Shown: positions 36,754 to 46,823 of the stretch, piece after piece
How the letters are laid out: the number at the start of each line of letters is the position of its first letter
Position numbering within the stretch: the first letter of the stretch is position 1
DNA from: Nonlabens spongiae
Lineage (GTDB): Bacteria > Bacteroidota > Bacteroidia > Flavobacteriales > Flavobacteriaceae
Reading direction: 5' to 3'
Length of the DNA: 64,000 nt
Assembly (NCBI RefSeq): GCF_002117125.1
Contig: NZ_CP019344.1
Location: 1,178,001-1,242,000, forward strand
Position numbers and translations under genes: made by a program
The notes under the pieces: generated by a model
Told to the model about the DNA's origin: nothing
Database searches by the model: none
What the model saw: only the letters and a program-made list of their open reading frames with translations

Positions 36754-37341
36754 ATGGAAGTAGTAAATATAATTCTGACAGTTATTTTAGTCGTAGTAAC
36801 TTCGATATACACCTTCATTACATATAAAACTCTTCTTTCTTATAAGAATCCAATTTTGTTCCTACGAACTTCATTGATAGATACTAAACACGAATGGGAT
36901 AAATATTTAATGAGAGATTTAGACCCAGTACAGGAGCAAATTCGTGGACTTTCCAAAATTACAATTGACAAAAAAATTAAATTTAAACTTGTAAATAACG
37001 GAACAAGTCCAGCATATGATATAGTGATGAAATATGAAATTCAGACTTTTAAAAATGATATAACTTTCGGAATTGACGAAGCCGACGTGAAAGACTACAA
37101 AGCTGTTCAATATAAGAAATCAATAAGAGAGGTAAATTTCAACTATTTAGCACCTAAAGAAGAAATTGATATAGATATTGTTTTTACATCTAACTTTCCT
37201 AAAATCGAAATAATTGTAACCGAGTTAAAATCTAAAGAAGTTTCAAGTATAAAAAAACCGACAACAATTTTTGTGTATAACAATAATGAACATTGTGAAA
37301 TTGGAGATTCAATTGACTACAGAAATATGGTTGGAGTATAA
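36754..37341 (+). CDS. Cassette protein with N-terminal TM anchor
   Basis: 195 aa. One TM segment (IILTVILVVVTSIYTFIT near 5-22), then a soluble beta-rich domain containing IKFKLVNNGTSPAYDIVMKYEI, which looks like an immunoglobulin-like or CARDB-type fold ('NNGTSPAYD'). No named family assigned. It ends 5 nt before the end complement of the cassette. Confidence 0.5.
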   Translation: MEVVNIILTVILVVVTSIYTFITYKTLLSYKNPILFLRTSLIDTKHEWDKYLMRDLDPVQEQIRGLSKITIDKKIKFKLVNNGTSPAYDIVMKYEIQTFKNDITFGIDEADVKDYKAVQYKKSIREVNFNYLAPKEEIDIDIVFTSNFPKIEIIVTELKSKEVSSIKKPTTIFVYNNNEHCEIGDSIDYRNMVGV

Positions 37342-37351
37342 AAACGTTTTA

Positions 37352-37477
37352 CAACAATATATAACAACAATTGCGGCTTTTTGTCCTGCGGACACAACCG
37401 CGCAATCATTAAAGTCGGGAATTTTAGCTATTTTATTTTCTAAATAACTCGCAACTGATTGTTATACAAGACCGTTG
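37352..37477. other. attC-like site, cassette 7 (family alpha)
   Basis: 126 bp. GTTTTACAAC at 37346-37355 is the complement of the cassette start GTTGTAAAAC at 36528-36537 (10 of 10). Confidence 0.75.
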
Positions 37478-37850
37478 TCGGTGATTGCCCAAGGGACATG
37501 TTGCTCCGCCATGAAATCATCCATCCGAGACAAAAGTCCCCACAATCCACCGAGCGGTGGCACAACCAAGAACCAGATGACCATCAACCAATTTCAAGGC
37601 TCCCACAACATTCAATCACCGACAACGCCCACCGCGTGAAAATGCCCAATAAACAAACCAGCCACCTGGGGAAAACCATACCGGTGAGCGCACCACCGAC
37701 AACAAGGCATAAAGCGAATGTGGCATTTTCAAAAGCTCTCTGTGTGGCGGCCAGAATCCAAAACTATTGCCTACTTTTAGAGGCAACAAACCGATTCCAC
37801 CGATAACGCGAACCAGCCGAAAACGCCACACTCGCTTTATGCGGTGGGCG
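37475..37850 (+). repeat. Gene-less cassette, copy 3 (variant B)
   Basis: 376 bp and, by eye, the same as copy 2 throughout. Confidence 0.85.
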
Positions 37851-38053
37851 TTGTACACAAGCTGAATCCAGCCGCACAGTCAAGCACATTTCATTTTTTT
37901 CGTGCCTCAAAAAATAAAAAGAGCTTGCCTTTTCCCAACGCTGATAATAAGTTTTATGAAGATGATTTTTATATGTCAAAAAAATTGTTTATAGACGTAG
38001 AAATATATAACTTTGCCAAAATTGGGTAAAACAATAAAAAGTATAATAAACTA

Positions 38054-38377
38054 ATGGCAAGTTTCGGAAACTACATAAAAACTCACCGAGAAGAAAAAGG
38101 CTGGAGTCAGACTGAATTCGGAGCGAAAGTCAAAATTAATACACCTGCTGTTAGTAAAATTGAGAATGACCATAAAAAATTTCCAGTTGGCAAATTAAAA
38201 TTACTCGCCCAATTATTTGAACTAGATTACAACCAAGTTAAAGACTTGTATTTTGCAGACAAATTTGCAAAAGAAGCTTTTGAATATAAATGTTCTGATA
38301 AAATTTTTAAAGTTGCAGAAGACCAATCAACTTATATCAAAGCAATAAACGCAAAACAAGGAAAATTAAAATTCTAA
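38054..38377 (+). CDS. XRE-family regulator of the restriction-modification cassette
   Basis: 107 aa. Residues of about 5-62 are a Cro/CI helix-turn-helix (IKTHREEKGWSQTEFGAKVKINTPAVSKIEND). It is followed after 5 nt by the restriction-modification frames, so it is probably a controller (C-protein-like) of that system. Confidence 0.78.
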   Translation: MASFGNYIKTHREEKGWSQTEFGAKVKINTPAVSKIENDHKKFPVGKLKLLAQLFELDYNQVKDLYFADKFAKEAFEYKCSDKIFKVAEDQSTYIKAINAKQGKLKF

Positions 38378-38382
38378 TCGAG

Positions 38383-38731
38383 ATGGATACAAAAAAACTC
38401 ATACAAGTATTAGGATTTATACCTAAAGAAAATACTTCTGGAATTTTTCATAAAAACTATAACGGATATTCTATTGAAATTGATTTTGAAAAACAACAAT
38501 TTGATTTCGGAAGTAAAATAATTGGAGGAAGAACAACAACTCAAAATTTTTCACAAACTGAAAATTGGGTTGTTTTAGAATGTATAGACAGATTACTAGA
38601 AAAAGGTTATAAACCAGAAAATATAATCTTAGAAAAAAATACACAGTCGGACACGGAGCAAGCGGTGGTTGGCTAGATATTCTTGTTACTCGTAAAGATG
38701 GCTCTGCCTATTTAATGATAGAATGTAAGAC
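38383..38731 (+). pseudogene. N-terminal nuclease part of the fused R-M protein, frameshifted
   Basis: The frame starting at 38383 (MDTKKLIQVLGF) stops at 38676. Restoring one A in the A7 run at 38633-38639 moves it to a frame reading VGHGASGGWLDILVTRKDGS and LMIECKTWGK, a PD-(D/E)XK nuclease motif (D...ECK). A second missing base in the G4 run at 38733-38736 then joins this to the methyltransferase frame. With both repaired, one protein of about 1,237 aa would run 38383-42094. Both lesions are in homopolymers, so sequencing error and true decay are both possible. Confidence 0.7.
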
Positions 38732-41700
38732 TTGGGGAAAGAATTTGAAAAAGAGTTTAAAAAAACCGAAACAAATGGCGGTCAGTTAATGACCTATTTT
38801 CAACAAGACAAGTCTGCTGATATTTTGATGCTATATGCTTCTAAACTGGACAAAAATAAAATTCAATTTAAAAATGAAATCATAAAAATTGAGGAACATT
38901 ACAGACAAGCTGGAAATGTAGAAGATGTTTATGATAGATGGAATAAAGTAACGAATACTAACGGAATATTTGACGATTGGGTAAAACCTTATTTGTTTGA
39001 AAGTAAGAAACTAACCAAAAAGGATTTAAAACCGTTAAACGAAGAAGATAGCAAAAAAATATTTCACGAATTTTTATCTATTCTTAGAAAACATTCTGTT
39101 TCAGACAAACCAAACGCATTTAATAAGATTTTTAATCTTTTTCTCGCTAAAATATTTGATGAAAAAAAGAGGGATGACAAGGAACTTGATTTTCAATGGA
39201 AAGAACATAAAGACAATGCAGTTGATTTTCAAATCAGACTTATAAACCTATACAAATCTGGGATGTATGACTTTTTGAAAAAAGAAGTTAGAGGAATTTC
39301 GGATGATATGTTTAGTTATAAAACTCAAAAAGAATTAGAAGAAAAAAAGAAACATATTTTACTATTCAATAAGGTTTACGACATAAAAGATGTTTTTGAT
39401 GAAGAAACTTTTGAGGATAATCAAAAAGTATTAAAAGAAGTAGTTCAATTACTTCAAAAGTTTCAAATTCGTTATCCTAGAAAACAACAACATTTAAGTG
39501 ATTTCTTTGAACGTCTTTTAACAACTGGTTTAAAACAAGAAGCTGGTCAGTTTTTTACGCCACCACCAATTACACGTTTCATAGTTCGCTCATTACCTAT
39601 TTCTCAATACATAAAGAAACAGTTAAACCAATCAATTCCGGAACTTCCTGCTGTAATTGATTATAGTGTTGGTAGTGGTCACTTCTTAACCGAAGTAATG
39701 GAAGAATACCAACGTGTTATTGAAAATGACATTGATACCTCAAAGTTAGAAACTGATGATGCCGAAACAAACGTAAATGCTTGGAGAATTAACAAATACG
39801 ACTGGGCAAGTAAATATGTGTATGGTATAGAAAAAGATTATCGTTTAGTAAAAGTTGCAAAAGTTGGTTGTTATTTTTACGGAGATGGTTTAGCACAAGT
39901 TATTCACGGAGATGGTTTGGATAGTTTTAAACATTCCAAAAGTTACAGAGGACTTTTAAAGAAAAATGCAGAAAAACCTCAATTTTCGTTTATTGTTTCT
40001 AATCCGCCATATTCTGTAAGTTCTTTTAAAGGTGATTTGAAAAACGCTTCTGCTAATCAGGATTTTAAATTGTTTGACAGCCTAAGCGATAGAAGTTCTG
40101 AAATAGAATGTTTGTTTATTGAACGAACTAAACAATTACTAAAAACAGACGGAATTGCAGCCATAATATTACCAAGTTCTATTTTAAGTAATTCGGGTTT
40201 GTATTCACAAGCAAGAGAGATTATTTTAAAAGCTTTTGATATTATAGCCATTACAGAACTAGGCTCTGGTACTTTTATGGCAACTGGCACAAATACGGTT
40301 ACTTTATTTTTAAAACGTAGAGAAGATACAATTGCTGAACAAGTAGAAAAATCTTTAGCTACATTCTTTACTAATCTTAAAGACATTACCATAAACGGTA
40401 TTGAAAAACCAATAGAGAAATATGTATCTCACGTTTGGGAAAACATTTCTTTTCAAGACTATAAAACTTTATTGAACAAAAAACCGAATGAAGCTATAAA
40501 GCAACACGAAATATTTAATGAGTACAACAAAAAGATAAAAGCCAAGAGCGAAGAAGGTAGATGGAGTAAAATACTAGAAATAGAAAAAGACAAATTACTT
40601 TATTTTATTCTAACATATAATCAAAAAGTTGTTTTAGTTAAAACAGGACAAAAAGCAAAAGAAAAACAGTTTCTAGGTTATGATTTTAGTAATCGCAGAG
40701 GAAATGAAGGTATGCACCCAATAAAGCGTAGCAAAACCATTGATGAATGCACACGGCTTTATGATATGAAAAGTTTCACTAACGAAAATAAAGCTAGCAC
40801 CTATATTTATAGAGCATTTACAGAAAGTAAGTTCGATTTAGAAATTCCCGAAACGCTTCAAAAAAATGTAAGCTATCAAAACTTAATTGATATGCTAACA
40901 TTTGACCGAGCAGATTTTGAACAAAATATTTCGCTTTCGGTTAAAAAAAAAGTAAAAATTCAGACTAAGTGGAATGTGTTCCCACTCAAAGAATTTGTTA
41001 ATCTTCAAAATGGTTTTGCTTTCAAAAGTGCTGATTATGTTGAAAGTTCAACCGTTTTGAATTTTAGACAAGCAAATATTAGACTAAAAGGAGTATTAGA
41101 TTTAGATTATAAAAAAACTTTTTTACCTGATAACTTTTCAGAAAAGTACAAAGATTTCATTTTAAAAGACGGAGATATTGTTATTGCAATGACTGATATG
41201 AATAGTGATTTAAATCTACTTGCAATTCCCACTATTTTTAAAAACACAAGCAAAACTACTTTTCTTTTGAACCAAAGGGTTGGTAAGTTTATTAATTTCA
41301 AACTTGATAAAATTATCCCTAGCTATCTAAATAGTATTTTAAAATCTGAAATTAGCAGAACTCAACTTAGAAACTTAGGTTTTGGAAGTGTTCAATTTAA
41401 TTTATCTAAAACAGATTTACTTAATTTTAAAATACCACTTCCACCGTTAAATATTCAACAAAAAATAGTTGATGAAATTGAGGTTTTAGAAAAGCAAGAG
41501 CAAGATTTGCAAAATAAAATACTAAGGCATAAAGAACACATTAATACTTCTTTAGAAACTTTGTTTAATAAATCGACTAAATCTGTACGATTAAGCGACA
41601 CAGATATTTTTGAAACTAAAATTGGAAAAAGAGTTTTAAAAAGTGAAATAAGTAATCAAGGTAAATATCCAGTTTATAGTGCTAATGTTTTTCAACCTTT

Positions 41701-42094
41701 TGGATTTATAGATAAAGAATTTTTAACCGATTTTTCAACTTCTTCGGTAGTTTGGGGAATAGATGGTGATTGGATGGTAAATGTAATTCCTGCGAATAAA
41801 CCATTTTACCCAACCGACCATTGTGGTTATTTAAGAATTAATCAACCAATAGCAAAAGCTAGATATATTGCATATTGTTTAGACAAAGAAGGACAGCAAA
41901 TTGGATTTTCGAGAACAAAAAGAGCTTCAATAGATAGAATCGAAGGAATTAAAATTCCACTTCCTACAATGGCAGAACAGGAAAAAGTTGATATTGAAAT
42001 TGAAAAGTTAGAGAAAGAAATTACGGAATTTGAAAAACAAATAGCTGAAATTCCAAAACAGAAAGAAACGATATTGAAAAAGTATTTGGAATAA
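38732..42094 (+). CDS. Fused restriction-modification protein, methyltransferase and specificity parts
   Basis: 1120 aa in the open part. AGQFFTPPPITRFIVR (near 271), motif I-like VIDYSVGSGHF (near 308) and NPPY (near 424) show a HsdM-type N6-adenine methyltransferase. After about residue 745 come two type I HsdS-like target-recognition domains (ending near PLPPLNIQQKIVDEI and PLPTMAEQEKVDIEIEKLEKEI) with coiled-coil spacers. With the displaced N-terminal nuclease the layout is nuclease-methyltransferase-two TRDs, i.e. a type IIG / single-chain RMS enzyme. The TTG at 38732 is only where this frame opens. It fills cassette 9, the largest of the array at 4.5 kb. Confidence 0.82.
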   Translation: MGKEFEKEFKKTETNGGQLMTYFQQDKSADILMLYASKLDKNKIQFKNEIIKIEEHYRQAGNVEDVYDRWNKVTNTNGIFDDWVKPYLFESKKLTKKDLKPLNEEDSKKIFHEFLSILRKHSVSDKPNAFNKIFNLFLAKIFDEKKRDDKELDFQWKEHKDNAVDFQIRLINLYKSGMYDFLKKEVRGISDDMFSYKTQKELEEKKKHILLFNKVYDIKDVFDEETFEDNQKVLKEVVQLLQKFQIRYPRKQQHLSDFFERLLTTGLKQEAGQFFTPPPITRFIVRSLPISQYIKKQLNQSIPELPAVIDYSVGSGHFLTEVMEEYQRVIENDIDTSKLETDDAETNVNAWRINKYDWASKYVYGIEKDYRLVKVAKVGCYFYGDGLAQVIHGDGLDSFKHSKSYRGLLKKNAEKPQFSFIVSNPPYSVSSFKGDLKNASANQDFKLFDSLSDRSSEIECLFIERTKQLLKTDGIAAIILPSSILSNSGLYSQAREIILKAFDIIAITELGSGTFMATGTNTVTLFLKRREDTIAEQVEKSLATFFTNLKDITINGIEKPIEKYVSHVWENISFQDYKTLLNKKPNEAIKQHEIFNEYNKKIKAKSEEGRWSKILEIEKDKLLYFILTYNQKVVLVKTGQKAKEKQFLGYDFSNRRGNEGMHPIKRSKTIDECTRLYDMKSFTNENKASTYIYRAFTESKFDLEIPETLQKNVSYQNLIDMLTFDRADFEQNISLSVKKKVKIQTKWNVFPLKEFVNLQNGFAFKSADYVESSTVLNFRQANIRLKGVLDLDYKKTFLPDNFSEKYKDFILKDGDIVIAMTDMNSDLNLLAIPTIFKNTSKTTFLLNQRVGKFINFKLDKIIPSYLNSILKSEISRTQLRNLGFGSVQFNLSKTDLLNFKIPLPPLNIQQKIVDEIEVLEKQEQDLQNKILRHKEHINTSLETLFNKSTKSVRLSDTDIFETKIGKRVLKSEISNQGKYPVYSANVFQPFGFIDKEFLTDFSTSSVVWGIDGDWMVNVIPANKPFYPTDHCGYLRINQPIAKARYIAYCLDKEGQQIGFSRTKRASIDRIEGIKIPLPTMAEQEKVDIEIEKLEKEITEFEKQIAEIPKQKETILKKYLE

Positions 42095-42201
42095 AGCCAA
42101 CGCAAGTTCAAGCACATTTAAAGTTTGCTCGTGCCTCACAAATTTAAAAGAGCTTTCACGCCAACGCTGATTGACAAACTTAATGGAAAAAAGCCAGTGT
42201 A

Positions 42202-42327
42202 CAACAATGTATAAAAATAATAGCGGTTTAATCGCTAAAACGAAAGTAAGTAAATATAAAAAAGGTCAGTGTTTAATCGAAAAGTTAGTGCGTGAAAATC
42301 CGCTACTATTCTTATACTAGACCGTTG
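42202..42327. other. attC-like site, cassette 9 (family gamma)
   Basis: 126 bp: CAAC, arm GTATAAAAATAATAGCGG, arm CCGCTACTATTCTTATAC, GTTG. TGTACAAC at 42198-42205 is the complement of the cassette start GTTGTACA at 37850-37857. Confidence 0.75.
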
Positions 42328-42700
42328 TCGGTGATTGCCCAAGGGACATGTTGCTCCGCCATGAAATCATCCATCCGAGACAAAGGTCCCCACAATCCAA
42401 CGAGCGGTGGCACAACCAATAACCAGATGTGCATCAACCAATTTCAAGGCTCCCACAACATTCAATCACCGACAACGCCCACCGCGTGAAAATGCCCAAT
42501 AAACAAACCAGCCACCTGGGGAAAACCATACCGGTGAGCGCACCACCGACAACAGGGCATAAAGCGAATGTGGCATTTTCAAAAGCTCTCTGTGTGGCGG
42601 CCAGAATCCAAAACTATTGCCTACTTTTAGAGGCAACAAACCAATACCACCGATAACGCGAACCAGCCGAAAACGCCACACTCGCTTTATGCGGTGGGCG
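42325..42700 (+). repeat. Gene-less cassette, copy 4 (variant A)
   Basis: 376 bp; matches copy 1 rather than copies 2 and 3 at every variant position checked. Confidence 0.85.
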
Positions 42701-42749
42701 TTGTGCTTAATGCTGAAAAAAGAACTTTAAGGAACAATTTTGGAAAAAA

Positions 42750-43028
42750 ATGAAAAAATGGATTTTTAAAATATTAGGTTTAGTAATCGGAATTGTTTTG
42801 CTTTTAGGATTCTACAGCAATTCTTCGTCTTTTATTGAAAAACAAGACTGGAAATATGCTGAAGGAACTAATATTGGAGATTGGTTATCAAAAAACTCTT
42901 TTAAAATCAAGGACGGAATAATTGAGACAAGTCAAGGAAAAGCGAAAATTGTCTTCTGCTATGGACAAGAATTGATTATAGAGAATTTAAAAACTAAAGA
43001 AAGAGGATTTTATATAAACAAAAGCTGA
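42750..43028 (+). CDS. Cassette membrane-anchored small protein
   Basis: 92 aa. N-terminal TM segment (IFKILGLVIGIVLLLGFY), then a soluble domain with WKYAEGTNIGDWLSKNSFKIKDG. No family recognised. First gene of cassette 11; the next starts 5 nt after its stop. Confidence 0.55.
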   Translation: MKKWIFKILGLVIGIVLLLGFYSNSSSFIEKQDWKYAEGTNIGDWLSKNSFKIKDGIIETSQGKAKIVFCYGQELIIENLKTKERGFYINKS

Positions 43029-43033
43029 ATTAA

Positions 43034-43330
43034 ATGATTTTACTTTTTATTCTCGGAATTTCTTTAATTCAATTTGGATTGTATTACTTGAATACAAAAT
43101 ACAAAACCAAACTACCGAATTTAATAATTCTATTGACTTTGCTAATCTGCTATTTTTTTGTTTTTCCTAAATTCTTTTACCCAGAACCAAGAACAGACGG
43201 AATTAACTGCGGAATGCCAATTCTCGGAATAACACTCGGATTTTGGATTTTTGGAACAATAGCTGGAATTGCGACACATATAATTTGGACAATAAAAAAT
43301 AAAAAAGCACATAAGCACAACAATGTATAA
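43034..43330 (+). CDS. Cassette three-TM membrane protein
   Basis: 98 aa with hydrophobic segments near 2-20, 28-48 and 66-90; ends in a basic tail (KNKKAHKHNNV) that reads into the recombination site, so the last residues are set by the site itself. Function unknown. Confidence 0.55.
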   Translation: MILLFILGISLIQFGLYYLNTKYKTKLPNLIILLTLLICYFFVFPKFFYPEPRTDGINCGMPILGITLGFWIFGTIAGIATHIIWTIKNKKAHKHNNV

Positions 43331-43444
43331 CCGCAATTACGGCGGATTCGACTACGTCCGAATCCACTCGGAATTGCTAACGCCAGTTCTTAACCGAAAA
43401 TTATTAACTTTAAAACCGTAACTGACGGTTATACGAGACCGTTG
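43318..43444. other. attC-like site, cassette 11 (family delta)
   Basis: 127 bp: arms GTATAACCGCAATTACGG and CCGTAACTGACGGTTATAC between CAAC and GTTG. TAAGCACAAC at 43312-43321 complements the cassette start GTTGTGCTTA at 42700-42709 (10 of 10). Confidence 0.75.
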
Positions 43445-43487
43445 GCAGTAATGTGGAAAAACGAGATAAATTGAAAAAAGTATAAAT

Positions 43488-44213
43488 ATGGACAGAAAAG
43501 AATTTTTAAGAAACACGGCAATTTTAGGTGGAGCGACAATCCTACCAATGAACAACGTTTTTTCACAAAATGTAACGGAAAACGGAATTGACAGATTAGT
43601 GGACAGTAATGGAAATTTCATTCAAAAATCACTTCCATACAATAAAACTTTTTTGGAGCCACATATGGATGAAGAAACCTTACATCTGCACTTTGAATTT
43701 CATCACGGTGGAGCAGTAAAAGGGGCAAACACAGATTTGATTAAAATTAAGGAACATCTAAAATCGGGCGATTTAGACCAAGTGGATTTGTGGACCCGAA
43801 AGTTAGCTTACCACTTTTCAAGCCACGTGCTTCATTCCATCTTTTGGACGAACTTAACGAATAAAAAAACTGAACCCAAAACTGAACTCTTAAAACAGAT
43901 AGAAAAGGATTTCGGTTCATTTGACAAACTGAAAAGCTATATCGGGAAAATATCAAAAACTGTAGAAGGAAGCGGTTGGGGTATTTTGGGTTACCAACCT
44001 TATTCGGATAGCTTGACATTGTTACAATGCGAAAATCATCAAAAATTAACACAATGGGGAGTTGTTCCGATTTTGGTGATTGATGTTTGGGAACACGCCT
44101 ATTATTTGAAATACAAAAATAAAAGAGCCGATTTTGTTGATACAGTTCTTGAAATTATCAATTGGGACAATGTAGCTGACCGATTTATGACAGCAAAACG
44201 ACTGACAAAATAA
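43488..44213 (+). CDS. Fe/Mn superoxide dismutase with export signal
   Basis: 241 aa. The N-terminus (DRKEFLRNTAILGGATILP) looks like a Tat-like or Sec signal, so the enzyme may be periplasmic. The four metal ligands are present: His in LHLHFEFHH (near 64), His in SSHVLHSIFW (near 110), and Asp and His in DVWEHAYY (near 202-206). It converts superoxide to oxygen and peroxide. Only gene of cassette 12. Length is normal for a signal-bearing SOD. Confidence 0.88.
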   Translation: MDRKEFLRNTAILGGATILPMNNVFSQNVTENGIDRLVDSNGNFIQKSLPYNKTFLEPHMDEETLHLHFEFHHGGAVKGANTDLIKIKEHLKSGDLDQVDLWTRKLAYHFSSHVLHSIFWTNLTNKKTEPKTELLKQIEKDFGSFDKLKSYIGKISKTVEGSGWGILGYQPYSDSLTLLQCENHQKLTQWGVVPILVIDVWEHAYYLKYKNKRADFVDTVLEIINWDNVADRFMTAKRLTK

Positions 44214-44223
44214 ACACTACTGC

Positions 44224-44348
44224 CAACAATGGCTATAAGTAATTGCTTGTTCTCGCCTACTTCTGAAAATCCTCACGGATTTTCAGTTTGGTGTGTACTT
44301 GCAAAGTTAAGTGCTAAACCACGCAACTACTCATAGCCGAAACAGTTA
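44224..44348. other. attC-like site, cassette 12 (family beta)
   Basis: 125 bp. TACTGCCAAC at 44218-44227 complements the cassette start GTTGGCAGTA at 43441-43450 (10 of 10). 3' core switches to GTTA. Confidence 0.75.
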
Positions 44349-44388
44349 GCTGCAAGCTGAATAAAAAATAACTCAAAACTTAAACAAA

Positions 44389-44955
44389 ATGGAAAACGAA
44401 CATAACAGTAAAAAGAAATACGGGAAATTTTTTGCAATGATTGCGACTTCAATGATTGCAATGTTTTTTTTAATGTACACTCATTCTTATCAAATAATCG
44501 ACCACTTTTGGTTTAGTGAAACTCGATTATTTATGACCATTATTATGGGTGGCTCAATGATAATCATTATGCTTCTCTATATGCTTAATATGTATAAGAG
44601 TAAAAAAGCTAACACTGCAATATTTGGATTGGGAGCTTTGATGATAATTGGAGCAATTTGGTTGGTAAGGAGTCAGGTAACTGTAACTGATACCGATTAT
44701 ATGGAAGGAATGATTCCACATCATTCAATTGCGATATTGACGAGCGAAAGAGCAAAAATAAAAGACGTTAGAGTTCGAAAACTTGCAGACGACATTATTA
44801 AAGCTCAACGCAAAGAAATTATGGAAATGGAATGGTTGATTAAAGACATTAAAGAGAACGGAATTGTCGAAACTGAGTTAGAGAAAGAAGAGAGACCAGT
44901 TCCAAATTTTAAAGGAAAGTTAGACCAAGAAACAAAAGATATTGAAATTGAATAA
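44389..44955 (+). CDS. DUF305 membrane protein
   Basis: 188 aa. Three TM segments (about 14-32, 44-66 and 76-94), then a DUF305 domain: DYMEGMIPHHSIAILTSERAKIKDVRVRKLADDIIKAQRKEI, a ferritin-like helical family with conserved HH that often accompanies copper or mercury resistance genes. Sole gene of cassette 13. A role in metal handling is inferred from family context. Confidence 0.8.
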   Translation: MENEHNSKKKYGKFFAMIATSMIAMFFLMYTHSYQIIDHFWFSETRLFMTIIMGGSMIIIMLLYMLNMYKSKKANTAIFGLGALMIIGAIWLVRSQVTVTDTDYMEGMIPHHSIAILTSERAKIKDVRVRKLADDIIKAQRKEIMEMEWLIKDIKENGIVETELEKEERPVPNFKGKLDQETKDIEIE

Positions 44956-44968
44956 AAAAGCCAGCAGC

Positions 44969-45093
44969 TAACAATGTATATAAAAAATAGGCGAGATAGT
45001 AATAAACTCAAGGGCTTTGGCTCGTATCAAAGTTTGTGCGTAACTGAAAGGTTGGAGCTTCAAAAACGCCTACTTTTCATATACTAACCGTTA
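44969..45093. other. attC-like site, cassette 13 (family gamma-like)
   Basis: 125 bp: arms GTATATAAAAAATAGGCG and CGCCTACTTTTCATATAC between TAAC and GTTA. GCAGCTAAC at 44964-44972 complements the cassette start GTTAGCTGC at 44345-44353. Confidence 0.75.
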
Positions 45094-45118
45094 GGCACAA
45101 GCTGAACAAAAATCACGA

Positions 45119-46564
45119 ATGAACCAAGAAATTAGAAAATACCTAATAGACCAATGTGTTTTAGGACAACCAATCTACTATGAAGACGTAGCCAAAAAAC
45201 TGAATTTGAATTTAGCACTTGACAAGGACAGAAGTGTTCTCAGCAAAACATTGGGCGAAATTTCAGCTTACGAATACGAAAATGGAAGACCTCTAATTAG
45301 TTCGATAGCGATTTACAAAACTGCAAATGACCACGGCAACGGCTTTTACAATTTGTGTGAAGAACTTGGAATAGGAAAAGCAACCAAATTAAAGAGAGAC
45401 TATTTTGGTTTTACCGCTCTTGAAAACTCAAAAAAGTTTTGGAATAATGAGTTTAACTACCAGCAATTTTATGACTTAAAAACACCAGTTTATAACTCAC
45501 AAGACAACCCTTTTATCAATATTGACGAAATAGAATTTTTCAGAAAATGGGTCAATAAAGTTTATGATAAATCCAACAATGACCATTATTTTGCAAAAGA
45601 ATATCTTTTAGAAACTGTTTGGTCTAAAACCAAATTTTGGTCTGAAGAGATAATTAAAAGACTTGATAATTACGAGACTTCAAATAAAAGAATGTGGAGT
45701 AAACGTGATTGGGAAGATGGAAAAAGAGTTTCAACGTTCAAGCCATACACTTGGGCAAGAATTTTCAAAAAAGGACATAAATCAAAGGACATTTTTTTTA
45801 CTGTTGGTATTGACCCATTGCAACACGCTTTAGTTTATAAATTAGATTATTATCACGAAGGAGATTCAAAATTATCAGTAGAACAAAAAGAATTATGCAA
45901 AAAATACATTCCTGAAAGTTTAAAATGGAACGAGATAAACGAAACGGAACTTAACGAGTGGAATTGGGAAACTCTTATTAAAGAAATGGTAGAATTTATT
46001 TCTTCCAATTCTCACCACTATGACCAAGTCGTTAAAATGGTTTGGGGTAGTGAAGATTTAAACTCTGTTTTTACCAACAACTTGACCTTACGCGATTTTC
46101 CCAATGGCGGATTTTCAGAACTACCAAAATTAAATCCTTCTTTCAAAGGAGCAGATATTGACTTCGATAAAAAAAGGAAAGATGATAAAGAGCTTGGAGA
46201 TTTTGGCGAAGAATTGGTTTTAGATTATGAAAAAAACAAACTCAAAGAAAAAGGACTAAATGACTTCATTGACAAAGTGAAAATCGCTAAAGATGGAGAA
46301 GGATATGATATTCTCTCATTTGATGAAAACGGTAACGAGATTTGCATTGAAGTAAAAACAACAAAAGGTAATGAGAAAACACCGTTTTATTTAAGCCAAA
46401 ATGAAAAGTTATTCTTCGAAAAAAACTTTAATAAGTATATGATATATCGACTATACAATTATGATTTGGATAATAATTATGCGGACTTTTTCATAATCAA
46501 GGATTTCGATAAAGAACTTCTTTTTCAACCAACTGAATTTAAGGTTTACTTGAAAAAACAATAA
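45119..46564 (+). CDS. DUF3883-type nuclease-like cassette protein
   Basis: 481 aa. An N-terminal winged-helix-like part (about 1-60: VLGQPIYYEDVAKKLNLNL...SVLSKTLGEI) and a long unassigned middle precede a C-terminal DUF3883 domain (about 370-480). There GEGYDILSFDENGNEICIEVKTTKG provides a PD-(D/E)XK-like D...E-x-K triad. DUF3883 is common in restriction and defence proteins. Sole gene of cassette 14; probably a DNA-cleaving defence factor. Confidence 0.75.
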   Translation: MNQEIRKYLIDQCVLGQPIYYEDVAKKLNLNLALDKDRSVLSKTLGEISAYEYENGRPLISSIAIYKTANDHGNGFYNLCEELGIGKATKLKRDYFGFTALENSKKFWNNEFNYQQFYDLKTPVYNSQDNPFINIDEIEFFRKWVNKVYDKSNNDHYFAKEYLLETVWSKTKFWSEEIIKRLDNYETSNKRMWSKRDWEDGKRVSTFKPYTWARIFKKGHKSKDIFFTVGIDPLQHALVYKLDYYHEGDSKLSVEQKELCKKYIPESLKWNEINETELNEWNWETLIKEMVEFISSNSHHYDQVVKMVWGSEDLNSVFTNNLTLRDFPNGGFSELPKLNPSFKGADIDFDKKRKDDKELGDFGEELVLDYEKNKLKEKGLNDFIDKVKIAKDGEGYDILSFDENGNEICIEVKTTKGNEKTPFYLSQNEKLFFEKNFNKYMIYRLYNYDLDNNYADFFIIKDFDKELLFQPTEFKVYLKKQ

Positions 46565-46574
46565 AGCCAGTGCC

Positions 46575-46701
46575 TAACATTGTATAAAAATAATAGCGGT
46601 TTAATCGCTTAAACGAAAATGAAATATATAAATCAAGCGACAGTAACAAACCGAAAAGTAAGTGCATAAAAAACCGCTACTATTCTTATACGTTACCGTT
46701 A
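46575..46701. other. attC-like site, cassette 14 (family gamma)
   Basis: 127 bp with the same arms as the cassette 9 site. GTGCCTAAC at 46570-46578 complements the cassette start GTTAGGCAC at 45090-45098; GTTAGGC is the textbook integron core. Confidence 0.8.
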
Positions 46702-46823
46702 CCCACAAGCTGAAAACCAACCGCATATTTTAGCACTTTCGGTTTTTTCCGACACACAAATCCAACGCTTAAAACCAAAAGAGCTAAAATTTTCCCAACG
46801 CCTGAAAATTATGTATTTTAGTA

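Noticed and set aside
30778..42700. The four 376-bp copies as insertion sequences or MITEs
   Set aside because: There is no target duplication; their ends coincide exactly with GTTR cassette cores, and the start-end complement is the cassette rule, so they are cassettes.
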